Shown here one piece after another: positions 35,690 through 44,801 of a stretch of 64,000 bases of DNA. Positions within the stretch are counted from its first letter, which is position 1. Each line of letters begins with the position of its first letter. The DNA comes from Streptomyces lunaelactis. Its GTDB lineage: Bacteria; Actinomycetota; Actinomycetes; Streptomycetales; Streptomycetaceae. The stretch is from positions 8,246,001 to 8,310,000 of the forward strand of contig NZ_CP026304.1 in the NCBI RefSeq assembly GCF_003054555.1, given 5' to 3'. Under the pieces are notes generated by a model. That model saw only the letters and a program-made list of their open reading frames with translations, made no database searches and had not been told where the DNA came from. A program made the position numbers and the translations under genes.

Positions 35690-36469
35690 ATGGGCATACG
35701 ATCCGTCATACGTCGGCGGTCGCTGCTGAGCGCGGCGCTCACCGCACTGGCGACCAGCGCGCTTGTTGTGCCGGCAACCGCCCACGGCAGCACCGGCCAG
35801 GACACCGCCCCCGGCTCTGTCGGTACGCGCATCGTCGGCGGCCGGTTCGTCACTGAGCAAAAGCCCTCCATCGCCTCGCTCGGGGGCGCGAACCACCGCT
35901 GCACCTCCACCATCATCGCCCCGCGCTGGGTGCTCACCGCCGCCCACTGCGTCGGCCCCGGCGACCGCCCCTTCGTGCGGATCGGTTCGCTGGACCGCAC
36001 CCAGGGCGGCTACACCGCATGGGCCGTCAGAGTAATCCAGCACCCCTACTACAACTGGCCCAGCAACGACATCGCGCTGGTGCAGCTGGACCGGGATGTC
36101 CGCACCACGTACTCCCCGCTGGCGAGCGCCGGCGACATCGCCCAGAACCAGGCGGCCGAGGTGTACGGCTGGGGCTCCGAGCAGGCCGACTGGGGCGGCC
36201 TCCTGCCCACCCGGCTCAAGTACGCTAGGGGCTACATGATCGGTACCCGGTGCACCCCCGCCAACCCTGCCGTGCTGTGCTTCGGGGCGGGCAACGGCAC
36301 CACGGCCGGCGGCGACTCCGGCGGACCGCTGATGGTGTGGAGCCCTCAGACCGGCAGCTGGGTGCAGGCAGGCGTCAGCGCGGTCGGCCCGAAGCCGTCC
36401 GGAGGCTGGAGCGGCTACACCAACATCGCCAACTACCGCACCTGGATCAGGCAGATCACGGGCGTGTAG
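35690..36469 (+). CDS. Secreted trypsin-like serine protease (S1 family)
   Basis: This 259-residue protein has a signal peptide (RRRSLLSAALTALATSALVVPATA), a short propeptide and the zymogen cleavage site RIVGG. The catalytic triad is complete: LTAAHC (His), NDIALVQL (Asp) and GTTAGGDSGGPL (Ser). Cysteine pairs TAAHC with an earlier Cys, and a second pair in the C-terminal barrel, fit chymotrypsin folds. It resembles the small Streptomyces trypsin/SGT-type extracellular proteases. AGGA lies 5 nt before the ATG. It is monocistronic and intact in a neighbourhood of fragments. Confidence 0.88.
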   Translation: MGIRSVIRRRSLLSAALTALATSALVVPATAHGSTGQDTAPGSVGTRIVGGRFVTEQKPSIASLGGANHRCTSTIIAPRWVLTAAHCVGPGDRPFVRIGSLDRTQGGYTAWAVRVIQHPYYNWPSNDIALVQLDRDVRTTYSPLASAGDIAQNQAAEVYGWGSEQADWGGLLPTRLKYARGYMIGTRCTPANPAVLCFGAGNGTTAGGDSGGPLMVWSPQTGSWVQAGVSAVGPKPSGGWSGYTNIANYRTWIRQITGV

Positions 36470-36647
36470 GGCATCCCGGCCCGGGGTGGGGAGCGGTCGA
36501 GCGGCCAAGAAGAACGACTGCCGCTTCTGGCATTGCCGAACCTGTGCGTGAGGCAATCCCATGGCGACACGCGGCAGTTGAACGCGGCGGGCATGGTCAC
36601 GCAAGACTGCCACAACGGGGCCTCCTCGGTGCTTGAGCTTCGCAACT

Positions 36648-36719
36648 CCGAGCTGCCGAGGGGGCCCTGCCTTCATATGCCGGCACCCCAGCGATCACCC
36701 GATCCAGAACCCAGTTCGA
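36648..36719 (+). repeat. Copy 2 of a 70-bp diverged direct repeat
   Basis: This is the partner of 34284-34355. Here the frame reads RGPAFICRHPSDHPIQNPVR and continues with LINPTERYAEAFLEAPPVGG, so the parent gene's frame is longer in this copy. The family is not recognised. The rest of 36470-36827 shows no gene. Confidence 0.45.
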
Positions 36720-36827
36720 CTGATCAACCCCACCGAACGGTATGCGGAAGCCTTCTTAGAGGCTCCACCAGTAGGTGGGCACGGGAGTCAGTTGCACTAC
36801 CCAGGGGCGTTCGGTTACCTGACGCAG

Positions 36828-37736
36828 TCAGGCCGTCCGGGCGCGGAGGCGGCGCAGCATGCGCGGGTCCACGAAACCGACTGAGCGGGCGGCGGCGTCG
36901 ATCGTCGCGCCGTGGCTGATGAAGTGTTGGGCGCGTTCGAGGCGGAGGGTCTGCTGGTAGCGCAGTGGGGTGAGCCCGGTGGCGCGGCTGAAGAGGCGGG
37001 TGAGGGTGCGTTCGCTCACGCCGATGGCCGCGGCCAGGGTGGGCAGGGGGAGTGGTTGGTCGAAGCGGGCGTCGATGAGGTCCTGGGCGCGGTGCACGGT
37101 GTCGTCGAGGTGGGACCGATGCCGGAGCATCGCGCTGGACTGCGGTTCATGGCCGTTGCGGCGAGCGTAGACGACCATTTCCCGGGCCACTTGGGCGGCG
37201 ACGGCCGGGCCGTGCCGGGTCGCGACCAGGTGCAGGGCCAGATCGATGCCGCTGGCGATGCCGGCCGAGGTGATCACCCGGTCGTCGGCGGTGAACAGGA
37301 CGTCGCGGAAGACCACCGCCCTGGGGTGGCGCAGGGCCAGCTCGTCCTGCACGTCGTGGTGGGTGGTGCAGTGGCGGCCGTCGAGCAGGCCGGCCTGGCC
37401 GAGCGCCTCGGCTCCGGCGCAGACGCTGGCCACCGTCCCGCCCCTGGCGTGGTGGTCCCGGAGGACCTGGAGGGAGGCGGCGCCGATGGCGGGGCCGCCG
37501 GCCAGGGTGCCTGTCCGCCAGCCGGGCACCACGATCAGATCCTCTGGCCCGAGCTCGGGCCAGTCGAGCCCGGCCACCAGCGGCAGCCCCTGGGCGGTGG
37601 AGACCTGTGGCTGCTCGGCGATGTAGGCGAGCGTGTAGGGGTGCCCGAAGTCGGCGGCCGTGGAGAAGACCTGTGCGGGGCCGGCCAGGTCCAGCAAGTG
37701 GACTCCGGGCACCAGGAAGAAGACGATGTGGCTCAC
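36828..37736 (-). CDS. GlxA-family regulator (DJ-1/PfpI domain plus AraC HTH), second copy
   Basis: About 302 residues from GTG 37736. The N-terminal DJ-1/PfpI-like domain (HIVFFLVPGVHLLDLAGPAQVF; VASVCAGAEALGQAGLLDGRHCTTHH with the nucleophile-position Cys) is followed by an AraC-type HTH (LPTLAAAIGVSERTLTRLFSRATGLTPLRYQ). It lies 10 nt downstream of the isochorismatase gene on the same strand. Such pairs often handle small-molecule stress or nicotinamide-like substrates. It is only moderately similar to the other GlxA-type regulator in this window. Confidence 0.85.
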   Translation of the reverse strand: MSHIVFFLVPGVHLLDLAGPAQVFSTAADFGHPYTLAYIAEQPQVSTAQGLPLVAGLDWPELGPEDLIVVPGWRTGTLAGGPAIGAASLQVLRDHHARGGTVASVCAGAEALGQAGLLDGRHCTTHHDVQDELALRHPRAVVFRDVLFTADDRVITSAGIASGIDLALHLVATRHGPAVAAQVAREMVVYARRNGHEPQSSAMLRHRSHLDDTVHRAQDLIDARFDQPLPLPTLAAAIGVSERTLTRLFSRATGLTPLRYQQTLRLERAQHFISHGATIDAAARSVGFVDPRMLRRLRARTA

Positions 37737-37746
37737 GATTCGGTCA

Positions 37747-38346
37747 TCATGCCTGAAGTCCTGCTGCGGCCTCCAGCTGGTCGATCGTCGAGATGGTGGC
37801 GAAGCGTCCGGCGAGGGCGTACTCGGTGCGCCTGATGACCTCTTCGGCAGGCAGTGTGCGGGGGTCGGCCAGCAGATCGGCGACGCTCTGGTCGGCGGGA
37901 GCGTCGCGGTGGGGGATGGGATTGGTCGCGGTCGCGTCGATGACAAAGGTGACCTGGTAGCCGAGGTCGCTTGCGACGCGGGTTGTCGTCTCCACGCACT
38001 GCTCGGTGCGGATGCCGCAGACGGTGAGCTCGCGGATACCGCGCGCAGTGAGGAGTTGCTGCAGGTTGGTGGTGGTGAAGGCGTTGTGCGAGGTCTTGTG
38101 GATCAGCGGCTCCCCATCCGCTCGCTCCAGCTCCTCCATCAGCCGGACATGGCCGAGGGCCGGGTCGAAGACATCGCCGGCGCCGGGCTCGGAGTGCAGT
38201 ACCCACACCACCAGGTCCCCGGCCTGACGGGAGAGCCGGACCAGGCGGTTCACCTGGTCGGCGATCTTCAGGTCGGAGGTGGTTTCCCACAGGGGACGGG
38301 CGCGGAAGGACTCCTGGACATCAATGACGATCAGTGCTCGGGTCAT
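37747..38346 (-). CDS. Isochorismatase-family cysteine hydrolase
   Basis: This 199-residue protein has the triad Asp (LIVIDVQESF), Lys (LIHKTSHNAF) and Cys (VCGIRTEQCVETTTR), including the cis-peptide-like region before the nucleophile, all typical of isochorismatase-fold amidohydrolases (nicotinamidase-like). AAGGAC lies just upstream of ATG 38346. The downstream AraC-type gene is 10 nt away, so the two are probably cotranscribed. Substrate candidates are nicotinamide, carbamoyl compounds or isochorismate; nothing in the sequence decides. Confidence 0.88.
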   Translation of the reverse strand: MTRALIVIDVQESFRARPLWETTSDLKIADQVNRLVRLSRQAGDLVVWVLHSEPGAGDVFDPALGHVRLMEELERADGEPLIHKTSHNAFTTTNLQQLLTARGIRELTVCGIRTEQCVETTTRVASDLGYQVTFVIDATATNPIPHRDAPADQSVADLLADPRTLPAEEVIRRTEYALAGRFATISTIDQLEAAAGLQA

Positions 38347-38608
38347 GTCCTTAAGCCTGACCCGCGCGGGCGGGGCGGCGACAGGCCGCATCGGGTCCGG
38401 CAGCGGACCGATCCGGTCATCAGTAGGTCAGGCAGTTGAGCAACCACAGGCAGGGGCGCGAGGAACGGGGCTTGCGGGAAACCCTAAAAGGCGAGGAACT
38501 GCGCGAGATCGGTAGGCAGCTGCCTGTGCCTTCCCGCTTCGCACGCGCAGTTGATCAAGAAAAGCCTCGCGCCTCTGGATGATGCACATCAGGGCGTCCG
38601 CCAGCAGG

Positions 38609-39367
38609 TCATCGGATGCGGGGGTTTCGTGGGCGGGTGCCCCAGCGGTAGAGGGTCCAGGCGCGTCGGAGCAGGCAGCGGACGGTGATGATGGTGCTGG
38701 CCAGGGCGATGAAGAACTCGACTGGGGCTCTTCGTCGCTCGGTACAGCGGCGGAGCTTGCCGAAGTTGTTCATCCAGGAGTTCGTGCACTCCACCACCCA
38801 CCGTCCGCCGGCCTGGATGGAGGTCTTCGCGCCGCGCTCGGCGATCTGGCCAAAGATCCCTCGGGCCTTCAGATCGAGGTGGACCATGCTGTAGTCGTAC
38901 CCGGCGTCCAGGCTCAGGCTCGGGTGCTCGGGCAGCGGTCCCAGGACTGCTTCCAGGTCGGCGAAGCGGTCGAGGGTGGCGGGCAGGAGCGTGTGGTCGC
39001 GGGTGTTGGCCGGCGCCGGATCGGTGACCAGCGGTATGCCGCGCCCATCCGTCAACTGCGAGCGTTTGAGACCGCGTTTGGCTCGGTCGACGGGGCTCTT
39101 GCCGGCGCACTCGCCGCCGGAGGGAGCCTCGGTGATGCAGCCGTCGGCGGACAGCTGGTCGAGTTCGAGGCCGATCATCCGGTCGTAGGCGGCCAGCACG
39201 AGCAGCCTCAGGGTCTCGCGGTCGAAGACCACCGCGTCACTGATGCGCGGGTTGTGGCAGCCCCACGGATGGCGGTCCTCATGTGTGGGCAGCAGCGCGA
39301 GGAACTGGTCACGGATCGGGTCGAGAATGCATGATGGGACGGCAGGCACAGATCCCCCGATGATCAT
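38609..39367 (-). mobile_element. IS5-family transposase with internal deletion
   Basis: About 252 codons read ILDPIRDQFLALLPTHEDRHPWGCHNPRI, then jump to LRLLVLAAYDRMIGLELDQLSADGCITEAPSGGECAGKSPVD (first catalytic Asp), DAGYD (second Asp) and RWVVECTNSWMNNFGKLRRC (Glu region). Roughly 35 residues expected after HNPRI..VVFD are missing, so the transposase is a deletion derivative. I could not find clear terminal inverted repeats. Confidence 0.8.
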
Positions 39368-39426
39368 GAAGCGTAGAGAACTCCATGATCGGGCGAACCG
39401 TGTCTGCCCTGCTACCGCCACTCAGT

Positions 39427-42045
39427 TCAGCACCTACTGGCGGACGCTCTTAGCCACTCCTGGACCTCTGCCGTGTGGGGGCTGGCGAGGTTGCGGAGCC
39501 GTTCGAGGGCGTCGATGCCCAGTGCGCGAGCGCCCTGTGGGTTTCCGGCTGCTGCGACCGCGCGAGCCGCTCCGGCCAAGCTCAAGGCGGCGCGTTCCTC
39601 CTGGCCTGTTCGCTCGGCACCGGCGAGGGCCGCCCGGAAGAGCTCCTCCGCCGTGACGAGATCGCCCTCCGCCTCGTGGACCGCCGCCAGAGCCAGCCGC
39701 AGGCGGGCCAGTACGGCTGCGTTGCCCCGCTCCAACCGCATGGCGCGCAGCAGCAGTTCGCGTGCGGCGGGTGTATGGCCGTGCGCCAGTTCGGACTCGG
39801 CCAGGGCTTCCAGAGCTGCTGCCAGGGGCGCGCGCATTGCGATCCGTTCGGCGATCTGCAGGCTCTCCCGGAGGTGGCGTTCGGCTGGCTCGTGGGCCCC
39901 GGCAGCCAGTTCGTACCTGCCCAGTTCCCGCAGCACATCGCTCAGCTTCTCCGGGCGGTCTTGTTCGCGGACCAATTGTTCGGCCTCCCGCAGCAGTCGG
40001 CCGCCGCCGTCGAAGTCGCCTGTCCTGATCATGACCCGCCCCAAGTTGACCAGGATGGGGACGCGCTCGTGGTAGTCCAGCTCGCGGGCTAGCCGCAGCG
40101 CCTCGGTGAGTTGGGTGCGGGCTTGGTCGCCGTGGCCGCGTTCGGTGGCGAGCCAGCCGAGGCCGTGCAGCGCATCCACCTCTTCGGTGCCCAAGTGCTC
40201 GGTACGTGACAGCTCGAGGCACTCCTCGAAGAGCTCCGCCGACCCGCTGTAGTCGCCTGCCAGGGCCCGCATCCACCCGCCGACCTGCAGCAGTCCCGCG
40301 ATCCGGGACGGATCGCCGCTCTCGCGAGCGAGCTCCAGGCCGCGGTAAAGATGGGCGGCCGACTCGTCGTGCCTGCCCTGCAGTCCCGCCACCCAGCCCA
40401 GGCCCTGTAGCGCCGGTACGGCCTCCGCGCCCTGCGTCCCAATGAGCGTGTCGGCGAAGTGCCGCCTGGCGCGTTCCAGGTCGCCGCGCATGCCGGTGCT
40501 CCAGCCCATCTTCAGCAGGAGGTCGACGATCTCTCCCACGGAGTCGGCCTGCTGGGCGCGTTGCATGCCTTCGTCGAGATATCTGCCGCCTTGACGCAGG
40601 TCGCCCCGTTCCAGGATCACGCTGCCCAGGCGAAGCAAGGTGCGGGCCTCCGCCTGGGCGTCGCCAACCGCGCGCGCGGCGTGCAGGGCGTGCTGGAGGT
40701 GGGGCTCGGCCACGGCGTACAGGCCTCGGTGCACCAGCAGGGGGTAGGCGGCATCGACCCCGGTGAGCAGGGCCTCGTGCATGCCGTGCCGGTGTGCGTG
40801 GTCGAGCGCCTGCAGGACGTTGCCGAGTTCTTGCTGGAACTGTTCGCTGGTCATGGCGCCCTCCTCGGCTCCATCGGCCCTCTTGCCGACCATGCCCACG
40901 TAAAGCTGGGCCATGCGGCGCTCGGCAGCGGCCGGTGGGCCTTTGACGCGTACGAAATCGTGGACCACCTGGTGCATGACATGGCGATCCGCGCCGGCGG
41001 ACTCGATGAGCCCGGCTCGTACGATGGCGCGCAGCGTCTCCGCCGCGGCTTGGGTGACGGCCTGTGCGGCGGTCGTCGCGAAGCTGTTGGGTTTGGGCGG
41101 GAACGCCGCCAGGTCGCGGAGGGCTTCCTGGGCGGAGGCGGGCAGCTGGGCGTGGCCGATCTCCAGCACGGACAACAGGGAGATCGGCAGGCCGACCGGA
41201 AGGCTGGGATGCGCAGCACTCGGGGCCTGGCGGCGTTCGAGCCGCAGACGCTCCTCGGCCAGCCGCAGCCGCTCAAGTGCTTCGGTGACGCCGGGCTGCC
41301 CGTCGAACGCCGCTCCCCTGAGGTGGTGCCCCATCAGCGTGAGTGCCAGTGGCAGTCCGCCGACGAGGGACACCAGTTGGGCCGCTGCCTCGCGGTTCGA
41401 TCCCATGGCCTCTTCGGCGAGTGTTTCGAGCAGGCACAAGCCGTCCGGGGGCGTCAGTTCGTCCACGCGCAGTACAGCCCCGCCGAACTCCAGGGCGACA
41501 CCGGGAGACCGGGTGGTCAGCAGCTGGGCGCAGTTCGGCCCACCCATTTGCAGTGCCAGAGCGTCGCTCGCATCCCAGGCGTCATCGACGATGAGAAGGA
41601 AGCGGCGTGCGCCGATCTTCCGGTGGAGGGCCTCGGCCCAGCCGGAGGCGGTGTGCGCACGTAGGTCCTGGGATCCCACTCCGATGTGCTCTCCCCAGTC
41701 GGCCAGGTGCCGCAGCACATTGCCTTGGGCGCCGAGTCCCGCCCACAGCACGCCGTCGGGGAAACGGGTCCGGACTTCGTCGTCATAGGCGATGTCCAGC
41801 GCGAGCGCGGTCTTGCCGACCCCGGGCAGCCCATGGAGCGCGACCACACCGTCGGAGAGCAGTTCGCGGATCCGTCCGCGCAGTTCGTCCCGGCCCACCA
41901 GCAGACTGGACGGTCGGCTCGGCGCGAGAAAGGGGGCGGGGAGCCGCGGCGCGTGCCGGAGGACGGTGACGGTGTTGTGGTCGCCGATCATGGCGACTTC
42001 GACGGATTCGTGGAATTCCACGTGCTCCGGCCCGGCCCGCTTCAT
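39427..42045 (-). CDS. NLR-like STAND ATPase: amyloid-like motif, NB-ARC, TPR array
   Basis: This 872-residue protein has three parts. Residues 8-30 (VEFHESVEVAMIGDHNTVTV) form an amyloid-like signalling motif of the GDxNxV type. The NB-ARC ATPase (about 45-370) has Walker A GLPGVGKT (72-79), Walker B RRFLLIVDDAW, GGLPLALTLMGHHL and the winged-helix region with MHQVVHDFVRVKG (MHD-like His). The C-terminal half (about 400-860) is about ten TPR units that probably sense the ligand. In animal, plant and bacterial NLRs, ligand binding causes oligomerisation and exposes the N-terminus. The adjacent upstream gene ends in a matching motif, so it is the likely effector. Together they form a candidate abortive-infection system. 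Confidence 0.85.
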   Translation of the reverse strand: MKRAGPEHVEFHESVEVAMIGDHNTVTVLRHAPRLPAPFLAPSRPSSLLVGRDELRGRIRELLSDGVVALHGLPGVGKTALALDIAYDDEVRTRFPDGVLWAGLGAQGNVLRHLADWGEHIGVGSQDLRAHTASGWAEALHRKIGARRFLLIVDDAWDASDALALQMGGPNCAQLLTTRSPGVALEFGGAVLRVDELTPPDGLCLLETLAEEAMGSNREAAAQLVSLVGGLPLALTLMGHHLRGAAFDGQPGVTEALERLRLAEERLRLERRQAPSAAHPSLPVGLPISLLSVLEIGHAQLPASAQEALRDLAAFPPKPNSFATTAAQAVTQAAAETLRAIVRAGLIESAGADRHVMHQVVHDFVRVKGPPAAAERRMAQLYVGMVGKRADGAEEGAMTSEQFQQELGNVLQALDHAHRHGMHEALLTGVDAAYPLLVHRGLYAVAEPHLQHALHAARAVGDAQAEARTLLRLGSVILERGDLRQGGRYLDEGMQRAQQADSVGEIVDLLLKMGWSTGMRGDLERARRHFADTLIGTQGAEAVPALQGLGWVAGLQGRHDESAAHLYRGLELARESGDPSRIAGLLQVGGWMRALAGDYSGSAELFEECLELSRTEHLGTEEVDALHGLGWLATERGHGDQARTQLTEALRLARELDYHERVPILVNLGRVMIRTGDFDGGGRLLREAEQLVREQDRPEKLSDVLRELGRYELAAGAHEPAERHLRESLQIAERIAMRAPLAAALEALAESELAHGHTPAARELLLRAMRLERGNAAVLARLRLALAAVHEAEGDLVTAEELFRAALAGAERTGQEERAALSLAGAARAVAAAGNPQGARALGIDALERLRNLASPHTAEVQEWLRASASRC

Positions 42046-42057
42046 GGCGTCGGTGTC

Positions 42058-42462
42058 TCAGGCCCGGTCGGTCGCCGGACCGGGCTTGTGGACGGTCACC
42101 TCCACGTGCGTGGAATCGCCGACGACGGCGCTGCCCACCTGGCCGTGGAACTCGGTCCGGTACTTCGGGCCGGGGCCGTCCTGCGCCGTTCCCGCCAGCA
42201 TCTGCCGCGCCAGGGCCATCAGCGCCTCGTCGCGGTCTGCACCGGCCGCGGCGAGCTCGGCCCGCAGCGACGGCTCCCATGTCGCCGGTTCCTCCTCAAA
42301 GCGGTCCAGCGTCAGCAGGCCGTCCGGACGATCGGCGAGGCGTGCTCGTACCGCCACCAGCAACCGCCGGTACACGGCGACGACGGCCTCCTTGGTGGCG
42401 TCGGTGGCGCCCGCCGCGGCACCTGCCACCAGGGCTGCGACGATCAACGACAGCGGTTCCAT
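42058..42462 (-). CDS. Bell-like small effector with C-terminal amyloid-like motif
   Basis: This 134-residue protein starts with a hydrophobic, Gly/Ala-rich helix (MEPLSLIVAALVAGAAAGAT), then a helical bundle (about 20-92). It ends with YRTEFHGQVGSAVVGDSTHVEVTV (residues 101-124), which aligns with the N-terminal motif of the NLR 12 nt downstream. This is the layout of Bell-domain proteins: a membrane-active helical domain like fungal HeLo plus a C-terminal amyloid signalling motif templated by a cognate NLR. GGGGAGGA precedes the ATG. I infer that it kills or permeabilises the cell after NLR activation. No experimental link is visible in the sequence. Confidence 0.75.
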   Translation of the reverse strand: MEPLSLIVAALVAGAAAGATDATKEAVVAVYRRLLVAVRARLADRPDGLLTLDRFEEEPATWEPSLRAELAAAGADRDEALMALARQMLAGTAQDGPGPKYRTEFHGQVGSAVVGDSTHVEVTVHKPGPATDRA

Positions 42463-42517
42463 GGCGTCCTCCCCGTTCTCGGCTCGGGAGCGGGCGGACG
42501 CGGAACGACGAGCCGGG

Positions 42518-42985
42518 TCACCGCACCCCCGCCTTCCCCTGCGTCAAGCAAGCCCTGACCATCCGTCTGGCCGTCTCGGAGTGGGCCCACTTGTGTATGC
42601 CCTTGACCGCGAAGACGGCGCTCCGTACCCGGCCGCCCAGGACATTGACCCGCTCGCGCTCCTCGGTGCTCGCGTCGAAGTAGTTCCGATGGATCGCCTC
42701 TGCCGCGGTCCAACCCGCAGTGGCCCCGGCGTAGCCGCCGCCGATCGAGCCGACCGTGACGCCGACCGGGCCGGCGATCACCGCGCCGGCAATTGTTCCC
42801 GTCGCTGCCCCGACGAGCGCGCCGGACGCCACGGCCACCACCTCGGCGGCCAGCCCTGCCGCGCCGTAGCCCAATTCCTTCGCCGTATCCAACGTGGTCT
42901 CGGCGGCCTCCATGAACTCGCGGTCCCTCACGCACTGCCGCAGCTGCTGCCCGCGCTCCTTGAGGTCTTCCCCGTAGGTGCCCAC
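42518..42985 (-). CDS. Glycine-zipper membrane protein upstream of the NLR pair
   Basis: This 155-residue protein starts at GTG 42985 with AGGGG 5 nt upstream. After an amphipathic N-terminal helix come about 60 residues of Gly/Ala repeats with small residues every four positions (VASGALVGAATGTIAGAVIAG, VGSIGGGYAGATAGW), the pattern of a glycine zipper that packs helices or forms pores. The C-terminus is basic. It lies 55 nt upstream of the Bell-like gene on the same strand and may be a second effector or regulator of the unit. No family name is recognised. Confidence 0.65.
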   Translation of the reverse strand: MGTYGEDLKERGQQLRQCVRDREFMEAAETTLDTAKELGYGAAGLAAEVVAVASGALVGAATGTIAGAVIAGPVGVTVGSIGGGYAGATAGWTAAEAIHRNYFDASTEERERVNVLGGRVRSAVFAVKGIHKWAHSETARRMVRACLTQGKAGVR

Positions 42986-43669
42986 TGGTTCCCCTCTACG
43001 TCCCCCGTTTAGGACAACTGTCGCTCGCAATTCCCCTTCGGCGGAGGCAATATCCGTTCGACGGGGCGGCGCACAGAGGCGTTCGCAGGAGTGGGAGGAG
43101 CGCACACTTTTCGGCCCGTGCGCCGCTAAACCTCAAGAGGGCCTGGCCACCCGGACTCAGGGGTGGACAGGAGCCCTCACCCCGTACGGGAAAGGGCGGT
43201 TGCCGCCCGCGGACATGATGCGACGGGATCGGGGTGCATGCCTCTGTCGCCGGAGCTCGTCGCGGCAGTACGGCCGGTACGCCTGGGAACGAGCGGAAGA
43301 CTCCAGGAGCGCGAAGATGGCAATCATGGGCCGGCCCGTGAAAGTCGGCCACCTCGACCTCAGCCTTCTCACGAAGATGTATGTGCCGCCCGGGGTGTTC
43401 GGCTTCCGACGGGGCGTCTGGTGCTTTCCGGTCGCGGCTGCGCGGTGGTGCTTGACGCGGCCGGCATGCCAGCCCCGGGGCTGGAGTTGGGCCATGGAGT
43501 CGCTGTCTGCACCTTCGCATACCGTTTCACTGCGTGTTCCGGTTGTGCACGATCCGCAATCCGTGGCCGATGGGTCGCGAGGAGCTCGACCGTGGTTGGA
43601 GGGGACGGTGTGCGAGCCGTGTGACGGCTGAGCACCCTTCTTGACGACGATCCACGCCAGTACGCCGGC
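42986..43669. other. Region without a recognisable gene
   Basis: Several open frames exist on both strands but none has recognisable motifs or consistent codon use. The leftmost part (43000-43060) should hold the promoter of the minus-strand NLR unit. Confidence 0.4.
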
Positions 43670-44200
43670 ATGACTGCCGAGACCATTACGTACGCCAATT
43701 CCGATGGCCGTGTCCTCAAGCGCACCCTGAACTATCCCTGGTCCAAGCCGACCGCCTCCCGCCCCCGCGAGGCCGAAGAGGGCACCGACCTAGCCCCGCT
43801 CCTTGCCCACCGCGGCGGGGTCAAGCGCACCGATGCCATACAAACGGTCGGCTCCAGCTGGCAGGCTGTGCGGACTCTGAGCACAGTTGACGACTCCTAT
43901 GGCCTTCCCGTTGAGGTTGAGACCGCGGTTGTCAAGCCCAACGGTACCGGCGAGTCCCTGGCCGAGCAGAGCTGCACCCGGACGTCGTACGTCCACAACA
44001 TCACCGCTTGGCTAATCGGCTTGCCCAAGGAGCAGCGCACCACGGCCACTCCATGTGCAGGTCATGACGCGGCCGACCCGGCCACCGAGCTGAAGGGTTC
44101 GGTACGGGTCAGCTACGACGCCGCCGCCTACGGCGCGTCCCCGTCCAAGGGGCTTCCCACGTCGGTCAGTGAGATCAACGGCGCTGGCACCGCTTCCTAG
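43670..44200 (+). pseudogene. Rhs/YD-repeat toxin shell fragment
   Basis: The frame reads MTAETITYANSDGRVLKRTL, NYPWSKPTASRPREAEEGTD, SYGLPVEVETAVVKPNGTG, CTRTSYVHNITAWLIGLPKEQRTT and GLPTSVSEINGAGTAS. These are typical of the beta-cocoon shell of Streptomyces Rhs/teneurin-like polymorphic toxins, which are normally over 1500 residues. Only about 175 residues survive, without signal, repeats core or toxin tip. The fragment overlaps a minus-strand gene end. Confidence 0.75.
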
Positions 44201-44597
44201 GGGGCACGTCGGTTGGGCGGGGCTCGCGGTCGATGGCGGGATCGTCGGCCATCCACACCTCCTTCTCCCAAGGCGACGTCAGACAGGCCGCTCTTCGCGG
44301 GAGCCCTGATGCTGGATGGACGAACGGCCAGCATGGATCCCTTACTTCGTCCCCATCGCTGGGGAAGCAGCGCAGCGCGTCAGGGTCACTGCTCACGAGG
44401 CTGTTCTGGCAGCGGGCCGTTCCATGACCGCCTTCGCGGTAGGGCGGAAGAAGTGCTCCGTCATCCCGGAAGGGACGGAGCAGGTTAACTTCTGTGGGAC
44501 TTCGCTCCTTGGGCGGGTCCGACGTCCATTGAACAATGGCCACGACAAGCCCAATGATCGTGGCAATGCCCGCGCTGACCTCAAGCCATCGGACCAT
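44175..44597 (-). CDS. Small membrane-anchored protein of unknown function
   Basis: About 140 residues: one N-terminal helix (VRWLEVSAGIATIIGLVVAIVQW) and an extracytoplasmic Cys-containing domain, CQNSLVSSDPDALRCFPSDG, then DPCWPF and AACLTSPWEKEV. The four cysteines and the LRCF...DPCW...CLTSPWE pattern look like a genuine Streptomyces family. The last 25 residues are basic and may be read-through into neighbouring remnant DNA. An alternative start lies 26 codons upstream. Function unknown. Confidence 0.5.
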   Translation of the reverse strand: MVRWLEVSAGIATIIGLVVAIVQWTSDPPKERSPTEVNLLRPFRDDGALLPPYREGGHGTARCQNSLVSSDPDALRCFPSDGDEVRDPCWPFVHPASGLPRRAACLTSPWEKEVWMADDPAIDREPRPTDVPPRKRCQRR

Positions 44598-44801
44598 GCC
44601 TTCGTTGGGCGCGGGTTGGTACTCGCGTATCCAGAAGGGGATCTTCGCCCGTTTCGTCCCGCATGAACTGATCATTGCGGAATGTGCCTCAGTGGATTGG
44701 CATTACCTGGCGGATCGTGTGGCGGAGAGCTCGTGCCCCGACACCAGACGGCATGGGTAATCCGAATGCGCTGGAAGTGGGGCCGCTGGGAGCATGGTCC
44801 C

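Noticed and set aside
42600..42960. Plus-strand frame antisense to the glycine-zipper gene
   Set aside because: The minus-strand frame has a ribosome site, clear helix periodicity and operon spacing; the antisense frame lacks all of these.
43163..43624. Open frame upstream of the Rhs fragment
   Set aside because: No recognisable motif, no ribosome site, and competing frames of equal length on the other strand.
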